From contig PAQK01000067.1 of NCBI GenBank assembly GCA_002709665.1, positions 1 to 44,568 of the forward strand: 44,568 nucleotides of DNA. Reading direction: 5' to 3'. Positions 8,435 through 16,599 of the stretch are shown one piece after another. The translations under genes were made by a program, and so were the position numbers. Positions within the stretch are counted from its first letter, which is position 1. Each line of letters starts with the position of its first letter. The stretch comes from Gemmatimonadota bacterium (lineage in GTDB: Bacteria; Latescibacterota; UBA2968; GCA-2709665). Under the pieces are notes generated by a model. That model was given only the letters and a program-made list of their open reading frames with translations, was not told the origin of the DNA and did no database searches.

Positions 8435-8818
8435 ATGGGCCAAGTTTTTTACCAAGGCGGCGTTTTCATTTGGCCGCTTCTGCTGCTGGCAGTAGTCATT
8501 GTCGTGCTGTCTGGGAAGAGGATTCTTGAACTGTCCAGGACGACATCTCTAGGCGAAAAGCGACTGGATGGCGGGTTCAACTCAATTCTGTTTTGGGGAT
8601 GCGTCAGTCTTGTGGTTGGTTTTCTAGGACACTACCTGGGTGTGTATGGGGCCTCGGGTTGCATCGTAAAAGCGGAGAGCGTCTCCCCATCCCTTATGGC
8701 CGCAGGTTATCAGGTGTCCCTGTCCACGATTATCTTCGGGATGCTGATCTTTTTGTTTTCAGCAGTGATTTGGTATTTCCTGCAATGGCGATACCAGAAG
8801 CTGGCAAAGTCGGGCTAA
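8435..8818 (+). CDS. Short ExbB/TolQ/MotA-like proton-channel family membrane protein
   Basis: A 127-residue inner-membrane protein with an AAGGAGG ribosome site. The N-terminus GQVFYQGGVFIWPLLLLAVVIVVL matches the start of ExbB/TolQ proteins (xGGxxMWPI), a second hydrophobic segment lies at about residues 49-66, and the C-terminal VSPSLMAAGYQVSLSTIIFG corresponds to the ISPxLxxALxTTAxG membrane segment that lines the channel. The usual ExbB/TolQ is about twice as long; the cytoplasmic loop is nearly absent here. No ExbD/TolR gene follows, and a terminator comes next, so this is a solitary, minimal version. A proton-driven energiser role is therefore doubtful; it could be a reduced membrane protein of the same fold. 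The family resemblance is fair, the function is uncertain. Confidence 0.65.
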   Translation: MGQVFYQGGVFIWPLLLLAVVIVVLSGKRILELSRTTSLGEKRLDGGFNSILFWGCVSLVVGFLGHYLGVYGASGCIVKAESVSPSLMAAGYQVSLSTIIFGMLIFLFSAVIWYFLQWRYQKLAKSG

Positions 8819-8890
8819 GTCCGACCAATAGAGAGTCGATCATCACCTACGCGATCTGATCGAGTCTCCAACTTAATATGAGTATGACTG

Positions 8891-8921
8891 GCAGCCACAG
8901 GATGTGGCTGCTTTCGTGTTT
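8891..8921 (+). terminator. Rho-independent terminator after the ExbB/TolQ-like gene
   Basis: A perfect 9-bp stem GCAGCCACA / TGTGGCTGC with a GGA loop is followed by TTTCGTGTTTT. It lies 72 bases beyond the stop at 8818. Confidence 0.75.
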
Positions 8922-9015
8922 TGGGGACAAAGGTATATAGCCACACAATATTTAGATGAGAGAATACTGCTGGATGCATTCAGTTAAACACATTCGCGCC
9001 ATTCATGGGTGATTC

Positions 9016-10314
9016 TCATTGCAGGTTATCGACAGCATTCTGCATTACCGTCGTAAACTCGCTTTCTACTGCTTCGGTAAACGGCGCCGGCAGGAAGTAG
9101 GCGCGGTGAGAACTTTCGCCCTCGTACCCACCCTCGATTACAATCTGCCTGGTGGGGATGTAGGCGGCTGTGACGTTCGCATACCCCACAGCCATTGCGC
9201 GGGGTGTTTGGGTGAGCGAGCGGGCAAGCGGCCCCAATCCACTGCATACCTCACCTTCCAGGAATAGGACCGACAGGGCATCGCCTAACCGCCACGCAAG
9301 TACTTCGTATGCGAATTGCCGACTTACCATCGGCAGCGCCATCATCTGTCGAGCCCACCAGGTCTCGTGGCTATTGGGTGCACCGGATGTGGCAAGCGCC
9401 TCGATTCGTTCCACCGGCCAGCCTTCGGTCATCGTCAGGTTGCCGCTGGCGCGAACGCACTTCAGCGTGCCCGTCAGTTCCGTCAGTGCTTCCTGCGTCA
9501 CACAGGTCAATGCGGCATCGGCCAGGGCAACGCCTGCTTTGTCCGCGTCCTCTACACTGGAAGAGAAGACCCATTTGCCCGTTTCGGCTACCTTATGTGT
9601 CACCTTTGCATCGCCGCCGCACCCCATCACGAACATACCCCGGCTCTGATCTCCAAGTATCTCCCGAATGCGACGGCGCATCGCACTCGGATAGTCCGGT
9701 GTCCACATGTCCATCGCACCCGAGCTGGTTGGGTGACAGGCGTGGCCTACCAGCAAGATCTCGCCCAAAGATCCCTCACGCCTCAGCCGCAGCACTGGCG
9801 TGTGCGTGTCGTAGCTGCCCTCCGGATTGGGCGCCCAGGTCTGCCCTCCGGGTGTCCGCCTGTGGTGCCCAATCCGGGTCTCCAGGGAGCCGTATTGAAC
9901 CGTGCCCGATGCCAGGGACGACATCGCGTCATCAACCAGCCCAAGCAACTTGTCCTCTAGTTCGGCAACGTACCAAGGATTGATCTGCCCACAGCTCAGG
10001 CTCACCGAATAGTTCACTGCTGGTCCCCAGTGCGTGTGTGAAGCGCAAACCGCGATTGCCTCGGGCGCAACTCCGTGTTTTTCGCCGATGGTATGGCGCA
10101 GGGAGTTAATAAACGGACGGTCGAAACTCAGGACATCCACAGCCATCAACGCCGACGTGGCGCCGTCGCTGTCCTGAATCGCCACCGCCTGAGCAATAAG
10201 CGGCAGGTGCGTCCCCTGGCAGATGCGGTCCCTCCCGAAGCCGGTCATGAACGAATGTCCAACCCGGGGCGTTATATCGCATTCAGCATAACCGATCTCC
10301 CAGTCCGTACTCAT
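9016..10314 (-). CDS. Neutral/alkaline non-lysosomal ceramidase N-terminal-domain-like hydrolase
   Basis: A 432-residue protein starting at the ATG at 10314, which has AAGGAGGGG seven bases upstream. The N-terminus WEIGYAECDITPRVGHSFMTGFGR and the zinc-site-like block AVCASHTHWGPAV are the hallmarks of the neutral ceramidase N-terminal domain (amidase fold with a zinc-bound active site), and later LVGHACHPTSSG and MFVMGCGGDAKV match the family. True ceramidases are longer and carry an Ig-like C-terminal domain, which is missing here. Such short members are common in environmental bacteria that degrade glycans and lipids, and their substrates are unproven. There is no clear signal peptide. It is a single-gene unit, flanked on its upstream side by pseudogene remnants and on its downstream side by the convergent terminator region at 8891. 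Confidence 0.85.
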   Translation of the reverse strand: MSTDWEIGYAECDITPRVGHSFMTGFGRDRICQGTHLPLIAQAVAIQDSDGATSALMAVDVLSFDRPFINSLRHTIGEKHGVAPEAIAVCASHTHWGPAVNYSVSLSCGQINPWYVAELEDKLLGLVDDAMSSLASGTVQYGSLETRIGHHRRTPGGQTWAPNPEGSYDTHTPVLRLRREGSLGEILLVGHACHPTSSGAMDMWTPDYPSAMRRRIREILGDQSRGMFVMGCGGDAKVTHKVAETGKWVFSSSVEDADKAGVALADAALTCVTQEALTELTGTLKCVRASGNLTMTEGWPVERIEALATSGAPNSHETWWARQMMALPMVSRQFAYEVLAWRLGDALSVLFLEGEVCSGLGPLARSLTQTPRAMAVGYANVTAAYIPTRQIVIEGGYEGESSHRAYFLPAPFTEAVESEFTTVMQNAVDNLQ

Positions 10315-10455
10315 TGATACCCCTCCTTTTGGTCGATACGTTTGTGCTCAGCCTGCAAACACTATCAATATGTCCGGGTTATTACAGGTTAGAACCTAGT
10401 TCGAAAGCTTTCACCTCTACTGGATTCACCATCATTCTACCAGGCGACTTCAGTT

Positions 10456-10740
10456 TCAGAAAAAGTCGTTGGCTGTGGCCCGTTCGGTATGTTTGTAAAG
10501 CATTCGAGTTGAGCGTTTGTCTTTTATCCCACGATCTTCCCCGAGCCAGTTCACCATGGGTAGAAGAAGCTTTCCCTCCAATTCATTGACGGGTGTCTTG
10601 AGTCCGTGGTGGAAGCCAGTCAGCGCAACTCTTCCCTTTCCGATCTTGCCGGCAACGTCAACCGCCTCGCCTGCACTGTTTCGAAGCAGGACTGTTCCTG
10701 CTTTTCCGGGATCGAATGCCAATCCAACCTCCCCTTGCAT
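10456..10740 (-). pseudogene. Remnant of a ThuA/glutamine-amidotransferase-like protein (C-terminal part only)
   Basis: The minus-strand frame reads DVAGKIGKGRVALTGFHHGL followed by EGKLLLPMVNWLGEDRG, which resembles the last strand-helix elements of ThuA-like or BPL_N-type amidotransferase-fold proteins (typically GxGRVxLxGxHxE... LLLNxVxWL). Only about 90 codons remain and no catalytic N-terminal part is found upstream; instead the sequence runs into a broken GNAT gene in a different frame. It may therefore be the product of a deletion that fused two decaying genes. The open frame could still be translated from an internal ATG at 10740, but it lacks a good ribosome site. The family match is tentative. 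Confidence 0.5.
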
Positions 10741-10770
10741 CGAGAGACGCTTGCCTTTCGGCAGACTGGT

Positions 10771-11192
10771 TGCACTTCTGCAACAAGGTCCTGTTCGGCA
10801 CCTTAAGAACGTCGGCTTCTACATACATCTGGATCTTGCCCTGGGCCTGGGTTCGCGATTCGACGCCCTTCAGCAGTCGAGTGCCAATCCCTTGCCGCCG
10901 AACATACGGACCGATAACGATTTCCTTCAACTCGGCCGATGTGTTCTGCTCCTTTCGCGCTCTTGCAGCGGACAACTATCCCCCCATGCAAAGCCGACTA
11001 TCCTCCCGCTTGACTCAGCAACAAACGAGTCTTCACACGCGAAATGTGGGTTGCTGGCGGCTCGATCGAATGCCTCCGCGCTGAGGCGAACATCATCAGC
11101 CCAGCAGCCTACCACGACGGCTTCTCCTTTTTCAGAACCTCATTCCACAGCCCAACTATGCTACCGGCATCGCGGTCTGTGACACACCGCAT
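10771..11192 (-). pseudogene. Broken GNAT-family N-acetyltransferase
   Basis: Three reading frames together spell one GNAT protein. From the ATG at 11192 the first frame reads MRCVTDRDAGSIVGLWNEVL and ends at a TAG. A shift of frame then gives ACEDSFVAESSGRIVGFAWG, the beta2-beta4 region. A second shift gives ELKEIVIGPYVRRQGIGTRL, the acetyl-CoA pyrophosphate-binding motif A (RRQGIG), and MYVEADVLKVPNRTLLQKC near the C-terminus. At least two frameshifts mean no functional enzyme is made. The substrate of the ancestral enzyme is unknown. The gene sits in the decayed zone between the ceramidase-like gene and the dead recombinase. Confidence 0.8.
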
Positions 11193-11596
11193 TTTTATTG
11201 CTGATTTAGCCATCAGCACCTCGTTTCCTGTATTGTGCGGAAATGGCCATCTCCGTTGTTCTTGCCCAACTCTTGTTTATATCGAAGAAATTCCGCATAG
11301 CCCATTCTCTGTGGAAAACATCAAACGCGTAGCAGAAACAGAAGAAGATGTACCACAGAATTTCTTGCCGGCCCAGGACGGGCCGCCGGTCTTGATTTTG
11401 GCGCGTGCTTGTGGCTAAATCCTTGTATAGGAACAATAAAGGGCCGTGCTTCGGAATAGCAAGTTGAATCTAGAAGTATGACGAACCTCTGATCTGGGCG
11501 GATTTCATCTGATGGAAATGTGTAGCAGTTCTAGGTAATATTCGTTCTAGGATAGTATTGTGAATCAGTTCATATATTCGATCTGTTGCTGTGGGT
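11193..11596. other. Non-coding or fully decayed stretch
   Basis: About 400 A/T-rich bases between the broken GNAT gene and the broken recombinase. ORFs here (for example 11206-11436 minus, or the tail of 11044-11418 plus) show no recognisable motif and no ribosome site. It could be the upstream region of the GNAT gene or eroded coding DNA. Confidence 0.4.
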
Positions 11597-12772
11597 CTAA
11601 GTTGCAGCACCTTCCTCGGGTCGAGACGCCTTGTCACGGTTGAGTGTGATTGCCAGGTTGTCCAGTGGACTTTGAATTTTTAGCAGATCTTTCCTGGTAA
11701 CATGTGTGTAGATCTCCGTAGTCTTGGAACTCGCGTGTCCAAGGAGTTACTGGATGTACCGAAGGTCTGTTTCTGCCTCCAGCAGGTGAGTCGCAAAGCG
11801 GTGGCGCAAAGTGTGCATCGTGGCATACGGTGGAATTTCCGCCTTTTCTCGAGCGTGGGTGATCACCTTTTGAGCAGATCTGGTAGTCAGGTGACGGCCG
11901 GGTCGTCGACCCGGAAATAGCCACTTCTGCGGATTGTACGCACCCACGTAATTCTTCACCCCGTGAAGCGCAATCCGAGAGAAAAGTGTGTAACGAGTCT
12001 TCCCTCCCTTGGCGTTCCTAACCCTGATCAATCCTCGTTCTCCGTCCAGGTCTTCCACCAACAGCTTCACCACTTCGCTGACCCTTAGCCCCGCTGAATA
12101 GACCAACAGCAGCAATGCGAGATGTTTGAGGTTGCTTACCGAATTCAGCAACGGCAGAACGGCCTCACGGCTTATAACCAGTGGAAGCTTCTTTACCGTC
12201 CTGGGATGCGGCACTTTTGTCATTAGATGGGGCGTTTCTACGATATGCGTGTACAGAAACCGAATCCCGCTGATGGCCTGGTTGTGGTAGGAATAGGACA
12301 TTAGCCCGTGGTCGAAAAGCTTCAGAAAGTAGGAGTGGATTTCTTCAGGTGTGGCATCCTCCGGAGGTTTATTCAGGCTTTCCAGGAACCTCCTGATGTG
12401 CGGGCGGTAAGCCTTACGTGTGCTCTGTCTTTACCGTATTAGTTTAAACTCGTCTTCAACGGCTTTGAGGATTTGATCCGTGTGGCTCAATGTAGCTTGT
12501 CTTGCAGACTTCTCGGATTTCCCGGGCAGCAATGAGGGATCAATTTGGATTGACTTCCCCCTGAAAAGCGTTCGGAGTTGTTGGATCGTCTCTTCCCTTT
12601 GAGGGATCAGCCACTCTTTTGCCTTAGAATTCCATCTTCTGCCTGAAATCGACCTGATTCTTGCTAACCTGACCGGAGGGTAAGGAAGGTGAACGGTAAG
12701 GTAGCCGTTTTTACTTGGTGAGATCCGGATACAGTTCTTAGATGGATGAAATCTGTCTTTTCGGTGGTTCAT
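11597..12772 (-). pseudogene. Tyrosine recombinase/integrase interrupted by two in-frame TAA codons
   Basis: One continuous frame of 392 codons runs from the ATG at 12772 (AGAAGGGTGAT upstream; MNHRKDRFHPSKN) to TAG at 11597. It is cut by TAA at 12431-12433 (codon 114) and TAA at 11747-11749 (codon 342). Ignoring the stops it is a complete tyrosine recombinase: an N-terminal module with RSISGRRWNSKAKEWLIPQ, a SAM-like core-binding domain (AYRPHIRRFLESLNKP), then the catalytic set R (SAGLRVSEV), K (NAKGGKTRY), HxxR (HTLRHRF), H (LLGHASSKTTEIYTH) and Tyr in IYTHV. The second stop lies exactly between RYIQ and LLGH, where a Glu codon is usual, and removes the last His and the nucleophile. There are no frameshifts, so the gene died by point mutation, apparently recently. 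It may once have been an integron- or transposon-type integrase. Confidence 0.88.
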
Positions 12773-12936
12773 ATCACCCTTCTGTCGTTTTCTTGGATTC
12801 CCTACGAACCACCAAAACGGGTGACAGAGGTGAGTATGAACTGTTTTAGGCCGGAACCAGGGCCGTTCTTTGTTTATGGCTGTCCCATCTCTCTTGAACA
12901 AAAGTTACTGCTGCTGAGCGACAATTGAAATGTATC

Positions 12937-12970
12937 ATCCCATTCAGTTGACGTTCGACAGGAATGGGAT
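12937..12970 (-). terminator. Possible terminator hairpin downstream of the SDR gene
   Basis: ATCCCATTC / GAATGGGAT, a perfect 9-bp inverted repeat with a 16-base loop, lies just past the stop of the leftward SDR gene. The minus-strand sequence after it (ATACATTTCAATTG) is only moderately T-rich, so termination is possible but not sure. Confidence 0.45.
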
Positions 12971-12978
12971 CTACCCGA

Positions 12979-13725
12979 TTAGATCGGCCGCCTGGCCAAA
13001 CTGAACGACTGAGCCGTAGGCCCTCCTGTCCCCTGCGTGGCCAGCCACAACGCCAGTGGCGCAACCTCCTCAGGTGTTTTCACTCGCTCACTTGGCGCAA
13101 ACGGAGGTGCGCCCCCAACTCGAAAATGCTGTTTGGTGGCATCCGTTGCTACCGGCCCCGGGATAAGTTCGTTTACGTCAATTCCCTTCTCCCACAGCTC
13201 CTCCGCCAAACAACATGTGAGCATCCAGAGGCCAGCTTTCCCGACTCTGTACGCAGAGCTTCCCGATCCGGAGCGATGGCCCATACCCGATCCGACGTTG
13301 ATAATCTTTCCGCCTCCTTCGATCATCAATGGAAGGACAGCGTGCGTGACGAAATAGCCGCTCATCAGGTTTGCATCAACCGTCTTTTTCCAAAGATCTG
13401 GATCACTTTCCAGAACAGTGTTTGACTCGTTGCCCCCGCCCGCATTGTTAACGAGGATGTCCACCCTGCCGAGTTCCTGGCGAACCTGTTCCGCCATCTT
13501 GCCAACCTGACCTTGGTCTGTGACGTCGGCGACTACGGAGAGTGTCTTTCGTCCGATCGCCTCGACCTTCTCTACGACGTTCTGTATCTCAGTCTCTGTA
13601 CGCGAGACAACGCAGATGTCTGCGCCTTCTTCTGCGAACGCTAGGGCGATCGCCCTTCCAATACCTCTGCCACCTCCGGTGACCAGAGCAATTCTTCCAG
13701 AAAGTCTTTTTTCCGCTTCAGTCAC
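12979..13725 (-). CDS. Short-chain dehydrogenase/reductase (SDR)
   Basis: The track starts at 13785, inside the upstream epimerase gene; the GTG at 13725, with GAGGAG seven bases upstream and VTEAEKRLSGRIALVTGG after it, is the better start and gives 248 residues. It shows the classical SDR signatures: TGGGRGIGRA (NAD(P)-binding), NNAGGG, the catalytic serine in NVGSGMGH and YRVGK (YxxxK). The C-terminus GPTAQSFSLARRPI is the usual end of FabG-like and sugar SDRs. It lies 11 bases after the epimerase stop, so both are cotranscribed and probably act in the same pathway, likely oxidising a sugar or sugar-derived alcohol. Cofactor preference and substrate cannot be decided. Confidence 0.9.
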   Translation of the reverse strand: MTEAEKRLSGRIALVTGGGRGIGRAIALAFAEEGADICVVSRTETEIQNVVEKVEAIGRKTLSVVADVTDQGQVGKMAEQVRQELGRVDILVNNAGGGNESNTVLESDPDLWKKTVDANLMSGYFVTHAVLPLMIEGGGKIINVGSGMGHRSGSGSSAYRVGKAGLWMLTCCLAEELWEKGIDVNELIPGPVATDATKQHFRVGGAPPFAPSERVKTPEEVAPLALWLATQGTGGPTAQSFSLARRPI

Positions 13726-13736
13726 AGGATGGCTCC

Positions 13737-14768
13737 TCAAGTCGTTGTGAATGCCGCGATCGATCGGTCGAAATGAGCACGCCAACAGCTGGCGAGTTCG
13801 ATCTCTCGTTCCCTTCTGTCATATCCCTTGGAGTCCTCGCCAGTGTAGCTATCTCGATACCAATCCACCGTCTCCTGAATCCATTCGGAAATCGGCGTGG
13901 ATTGGAAGTCGAACTCCAGCGTGGCCTTGCTCAGGTCGTGGATATAGGGGATCGATCTGTTCAAAGGAGGTGCGTACGACATCAGGTCAGATGCTGATAT
14001 AATTTCAGTTGGGATATAGGTGATCTCACAGGTGTTTCCGGCGGCTTGCCAGATCAGGTCGGCCCATCTTTCTGTGGTGACAACTTCCTCCATAGCGATG
14101 TGGTAAGTCTGGTTGGCGGCCCCTGGGCTATCCATCGCGCGAATGAAATTTGACGCAGCGTCTCCGGAATAAAGGGTCCGGAATGGTGAACGGTTCTGTG
14201 CGGGGACAACGATGCCGTTGCCATCGAGTGCACGCTGGACCCACCACCACATTCGTCCCGTAGGATCGTCCCAACCCATAACCGCAGGTATGCGCACAAT
14301 GGTGTAGGGGAGGTCACAGTTCTCATGCAGCCACTTCTCGCAGTGTCGTTTTCCCACACCGTAGGCATCTTCTCCATCTGGATAGGTGTAGTCGAGGTTG
14401 GCCCAATCGACATCCGATTCCTTGAACGGACAGTGCGTTGAGAAATCGAGTTTACCATCGAGGTATACCGACCCGGTACTGACCATGACATATCTGCCTA
14501 TGTTACCGCGAAAGACCTCCGCTGCGGATTCGACGTCCTCTTTTCGGAAGGCCTGAGTGTCCAGGATCGCATCAAACGATTTTCCCTTCAGTTTGACCGA
14601 AAAATCCTGCCGATCCTCTCGGTCGCCTTCAATGTGGGTGATTTGGTCCCACCAGCTCGGCCGCGTATTTCCCCTGGAGAACAAAGTGACGCTGTCCCCC
14701 CGTTCCAGAAGCTGTTCGACAACGATTCTGCCCATATACCTGGTACCACCTATGATCAGAATGTCCAT
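13737..14768 (-). CDS. NAD-dependent epimerase/dehydratase family protein (extended/atypical SDR)
   Basis: A 343-residue Rossmann-fold protein. The N-terminus MDILIIGGTRYMGRIVVEQL carries the GxxxxxG nucleotide-binding turn in the GGTRYMGR form typical of isoflavone-reductase/CSP41-like atypical SDRs. The catalytic pair is in STGSVY and YGVGKRHCEKWL (YxxxK). FRTLYSGDAASNFIRAM and the helical C-terminus ISEWIQETVDWYRD also fit the family. Members act as sugar-nucleotide or free-sugar epimerases, or as RNA-binding relatives; the substrate here is unknown. It is the first gene of a two-gene leftward operon with the SDR at 12979. About 520 bases of intergenic sequence lie upstream. Confidence 0.88.
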   Translation of the reverse strand: MDILIIGGTRYMGRIVVEQLLERGDSVTLFSRGNTRPSWWDQITHIEGDREDRQDFSVKLKGKSFDAILDTQAFRKEDVESAAEVFRGNIGRYVMVSTGSVYLDGKLDFSTHCPFKESDVDWANLDYTYPDGEDAYGVGKRHCEKWLHENCDLPYTIVRIPAVMGWDDPTGRMWWWVQRALDGNGIVVPAQNRSPFRTLYSGDAASNFIRAMDSPGAANQTYHIAMEEVVTTERWADLIWQAAGNTCEITYIPTEIISASDLMSYAPPLNRSIPYIHDLSKATLEFDFQSTPISEWIQETVDWYRDSYTGEDSKGYDRREREIELASCWRAHFDRSIAAFTTT

Positions 14769-15290
14769 TGTATCTTGCTCTTTTCCGTGAGATTGTTAAA
14801 CCATCATGTCATCGCTGACACACGGTGCAGGTTACGATGCATCGGATAAGAATGCCACCCGCAACGATGCATCTCGCGTACAAGAGGTCCTAGAGGCGGT
14901 CTCCTTCTGAATGCGAACCAAGATTTGTACGCTGCGTGAGGTATGCGGATGGATGTGTCCCTCAAAATCCGCATCGTGGAGGTGTCATGGTAGTTTCCCA
15001 TCTTGGAGTGGTTTGGCCTGACAGCAGGATGGTACACGTTTCAATTCATCCGGCACGGATGCTGAGGGTAGATCGATGGAAAGTGGGCTGGCCCCGTGTG
15101 GTCGGTTGGTAGCAAAAGGGAAAAGAAATCGTATATGTTCTTTACCTTCGCTTTGGGTGATCTGTAGGGTCCACAAGTATACCTCTGTCCTTATTTGACT
15201 GTCAACCAGTTCGCTACTCCAATGCAAATGAAAACGGACGGTGAATCACCGTCCGTCATCGTTGAGGGCATCAGGGAGTTCTTTAGTGGC
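14769..15290. other. Intergenic region upstream of the epimerase operon
   Basis: About 520 bases without a convincing gene. The two ORFs here (14804-15037 and 14985-15227 minus) have no ribosome site or known motif. The right end holds the terminator of the PhyH gene; the rest should contain the promoter of the leftward epimerase operon. Confidence 0.45.
15225..15256 (-). terminator. Rho-independent terminator of the YjbQ-PhyH operon
   Basis: A perfect 10-bp stem ACGGACGGTG / CACCGTCCGT with a 3-base loop lies 35 bases past the PhyH stop. On the minus strand it is followed by TTTTCATTTG. Confidence 0.85.
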
Positions 15291-16187
15291 TCAGCACTCA
15301 ACGCCTAGCATTTCACCACCAAAGATCCCAAGGCGCTCTTCCTTGGAGATACTCTTGCTGCTCTCCGGTTTGTAGTGGAATTGGAGTGCTCTTCTGCGGT
15401 TCCCGCTAAGGTTGGTAGGGCTGCCATGATGGGTCATGCCGTTCCAGAACAGGCATCCACCTGGCTCCAGAGGCACCATGACATCTCTTTTAACCTCGAC
15501 GTCAGTGTCGCATATTTGCCAGTCCCTGCAATTGAAGTGGAGCATAGGGCCTTCTTTATGGGAGCCGGGGATTATGTGGAGACAGCCGTTCTCAGCTGTT
15601 GCCTCATCCAGAGCGATCCATACTCCGATAACCAGAGATCCGAGGGGCATGTTGAAATAGGCACAGTCCTGATGCCAGGGTTTCTCACGGCCCTGTGGTG
15701 GTTTCAGAAGTGCCATGTCCTGGAACATCAAGGGTGGCTCGCCCATGAGCGTTGTCAAAAGAGAGAGGATTTTCGAGTGCTCGGAAATGTGTTTGAGTCT
15801 GGTGTCGTGCTCAACGAATGCTGCCAGTTTCCGTACGGACGAGTGTCTTTGCTCTCGGGTCAGGTCCTGGCCCCGCCACTTGCCCTCAATCTGAACACCC
15901 TTGTAGTTGGGATTCTTACCATCTATTAGTGATTCGATCCCACTTTTCGCACCTTCGATTTCTTCTTCCGAGAGTACGTTGTCAACAACGAGGTAGCCTT
16001 GTTCGTGGAAGAATTGGATCTCGCCCTGGGTGACTTCATCAATGGAGTTGATGCTTTGCGCCTTTCTTTCAGAGCTGTACAGGTCTGGATCATGGACGTC
16101 CACCACCAGTTCTTCCGAGTCGAGGCTGATATTCGGATCCTTCGATTCCCGTGGGCCCAATTCATCTAGTGACTTGCTGTCCGACAT
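15291..16187 (-). CDS. Phytanoyl-CoA dioxygenase (PhyH) family Fe(II)/2-oxoglutarate oxygenase
   Basis: The track extends to 16286 and overlaps the YjbQ gene; the ATG at 16187 (MSDSKSLDELGPRESK), preceded by AAGGAAA, is the better start and gives 298 residues. The double-stranded beta-helix iron site is visible: KPWHQDCAYFNMPLG provides HxD, MTHHGSPTN the distal His, and NRRRALQFHY the 2-oxoglutarate-binding Arg. The conserved ENGCLHIIPGSHKEG and EPGGCLFWNGM blocks are typical of PhyH. Environmental PhyH proteins hydroxylate lipids, osmolytes (ectoine-like) or secondary metabolites; this one has an acidic N-terminal extension of about 50 residues before DEVTQGEIQFFHEQGYLVV. The gene lies 16 bases after yjbQ and ends at a strong terminator. 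Substrate unknown. Confidence 0.92.
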   Translation of the reverse strand: MSDSKSLDELGPRESKDPNISLDSEELVVDVHDPDLYSSERKAQSINSIDEVTQGEIQFFHEQGYLVVDNVLSEEEIEGAKSGIESLIDGKNPNYKGVQIEGKWRGQDLTREQRHSSVRKLAAFVEHDTRLKHISEHSKILSLLTTLMGEPPLMFQDMALLKPPQGREKPWHQDCAYFNMPLGSLVIGVWIALDEATAENGCLHIIPGSHKEGPMLHFNCRDWQICDTDVEVKRDVMVPLEPGGCLFWNGMTHHGSPTNLSGNRRRALQFHYKPESSKSISKEERLGIFGGEMLGVEC

Positions 16188-16203
16188 GCGAGATTTCCTT
16201 TTA

Positions 16204-16599
16204 TTATCCTTCCAGTGTCTTGACGTATAGTTGCCGGTTTCTTGGACCGTCGAATTCACAGAAAAATATGCCCTGCCAGGTCCCAAGAACGAGCTGCCGG
16301 TCCTGTACGAAAACCGTTTCAGAATTTCCGAAAAAGCACGCTTTCACATGCGCTGCGGAATTCCCTTCCATATGCCGATAGTTGCTGTCTTCGAAGGGGA
16401 TAATCTTGTTTACTACCTGAAGAACGTCGTGAATGACCATCGGGTCTGCGTTCTCATTGATTGTGACGGCGGCGGTGGTATGGGGCACATAGAGATGACA
16501 GACCCCATTCGATATTCCTGTCTCTGAGACTGCCCGTTGTACTCGGTCCGTGATTGGCAGGAATTCCGTCTGCTGCTCTGTCCGAACATCGAGTGTCAT
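16204..16599 (-). CDS. yjbQ: YjbQ family protein (UPF0047, secondary thiamine-phosphate synthase-like)
   Basis: A complete 131-residue protein with the full UPF0047 signature set: YVPHTTAAVTINENADP, the RHMEGNSAAHVKA block with conserved histidines, and LGTWQGIFFCEFDGPRNRQ at the C-terminus. E. coli YjbQ has weak thiamine-phosphate synthase activity and the family is widely conserved, but its real role is unresolved. It is the first gene of a two-gene leftward operon with the PhyH dioxygenase, an association that does not by itself imply a thiamine link. It is divergent from the zinc alcohol dehydrogenase at 16834. Confidence 0.93.
   Translation of the reverse strand: MTLDVRTEQQTEFLPITDRVQRAVSETGISNGVCHLYVPHTTAAVTINENADPMVIHDVLQVVNKIIPFEDSNYRHMEGNSAAHVKACFFGNSETVFVQDRQLVLGTWQGIFFCEFDGPRNRQLYVKTLEG

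Noticed and set aside
11044-11436. ORFs 11044-11418 (plus) and 11206-11436 (minus)
   Set aside because: The first overlaps the broken GNAT gene on the other strand and neither shows a ribosome site or family motif.
14804-15227. Two minus-strand ORFs upstream of the epimerase operon
   Set aside because: No ribosome site, no motif, and they overlap the expected promoter region and the PhyH terminator.
15291-16286. Extended PhyH start at 16286
   Set aside because: It would overlap the yjbQ coding region on the same strand in another frame; the ATG at 16187 has a ribosome site.
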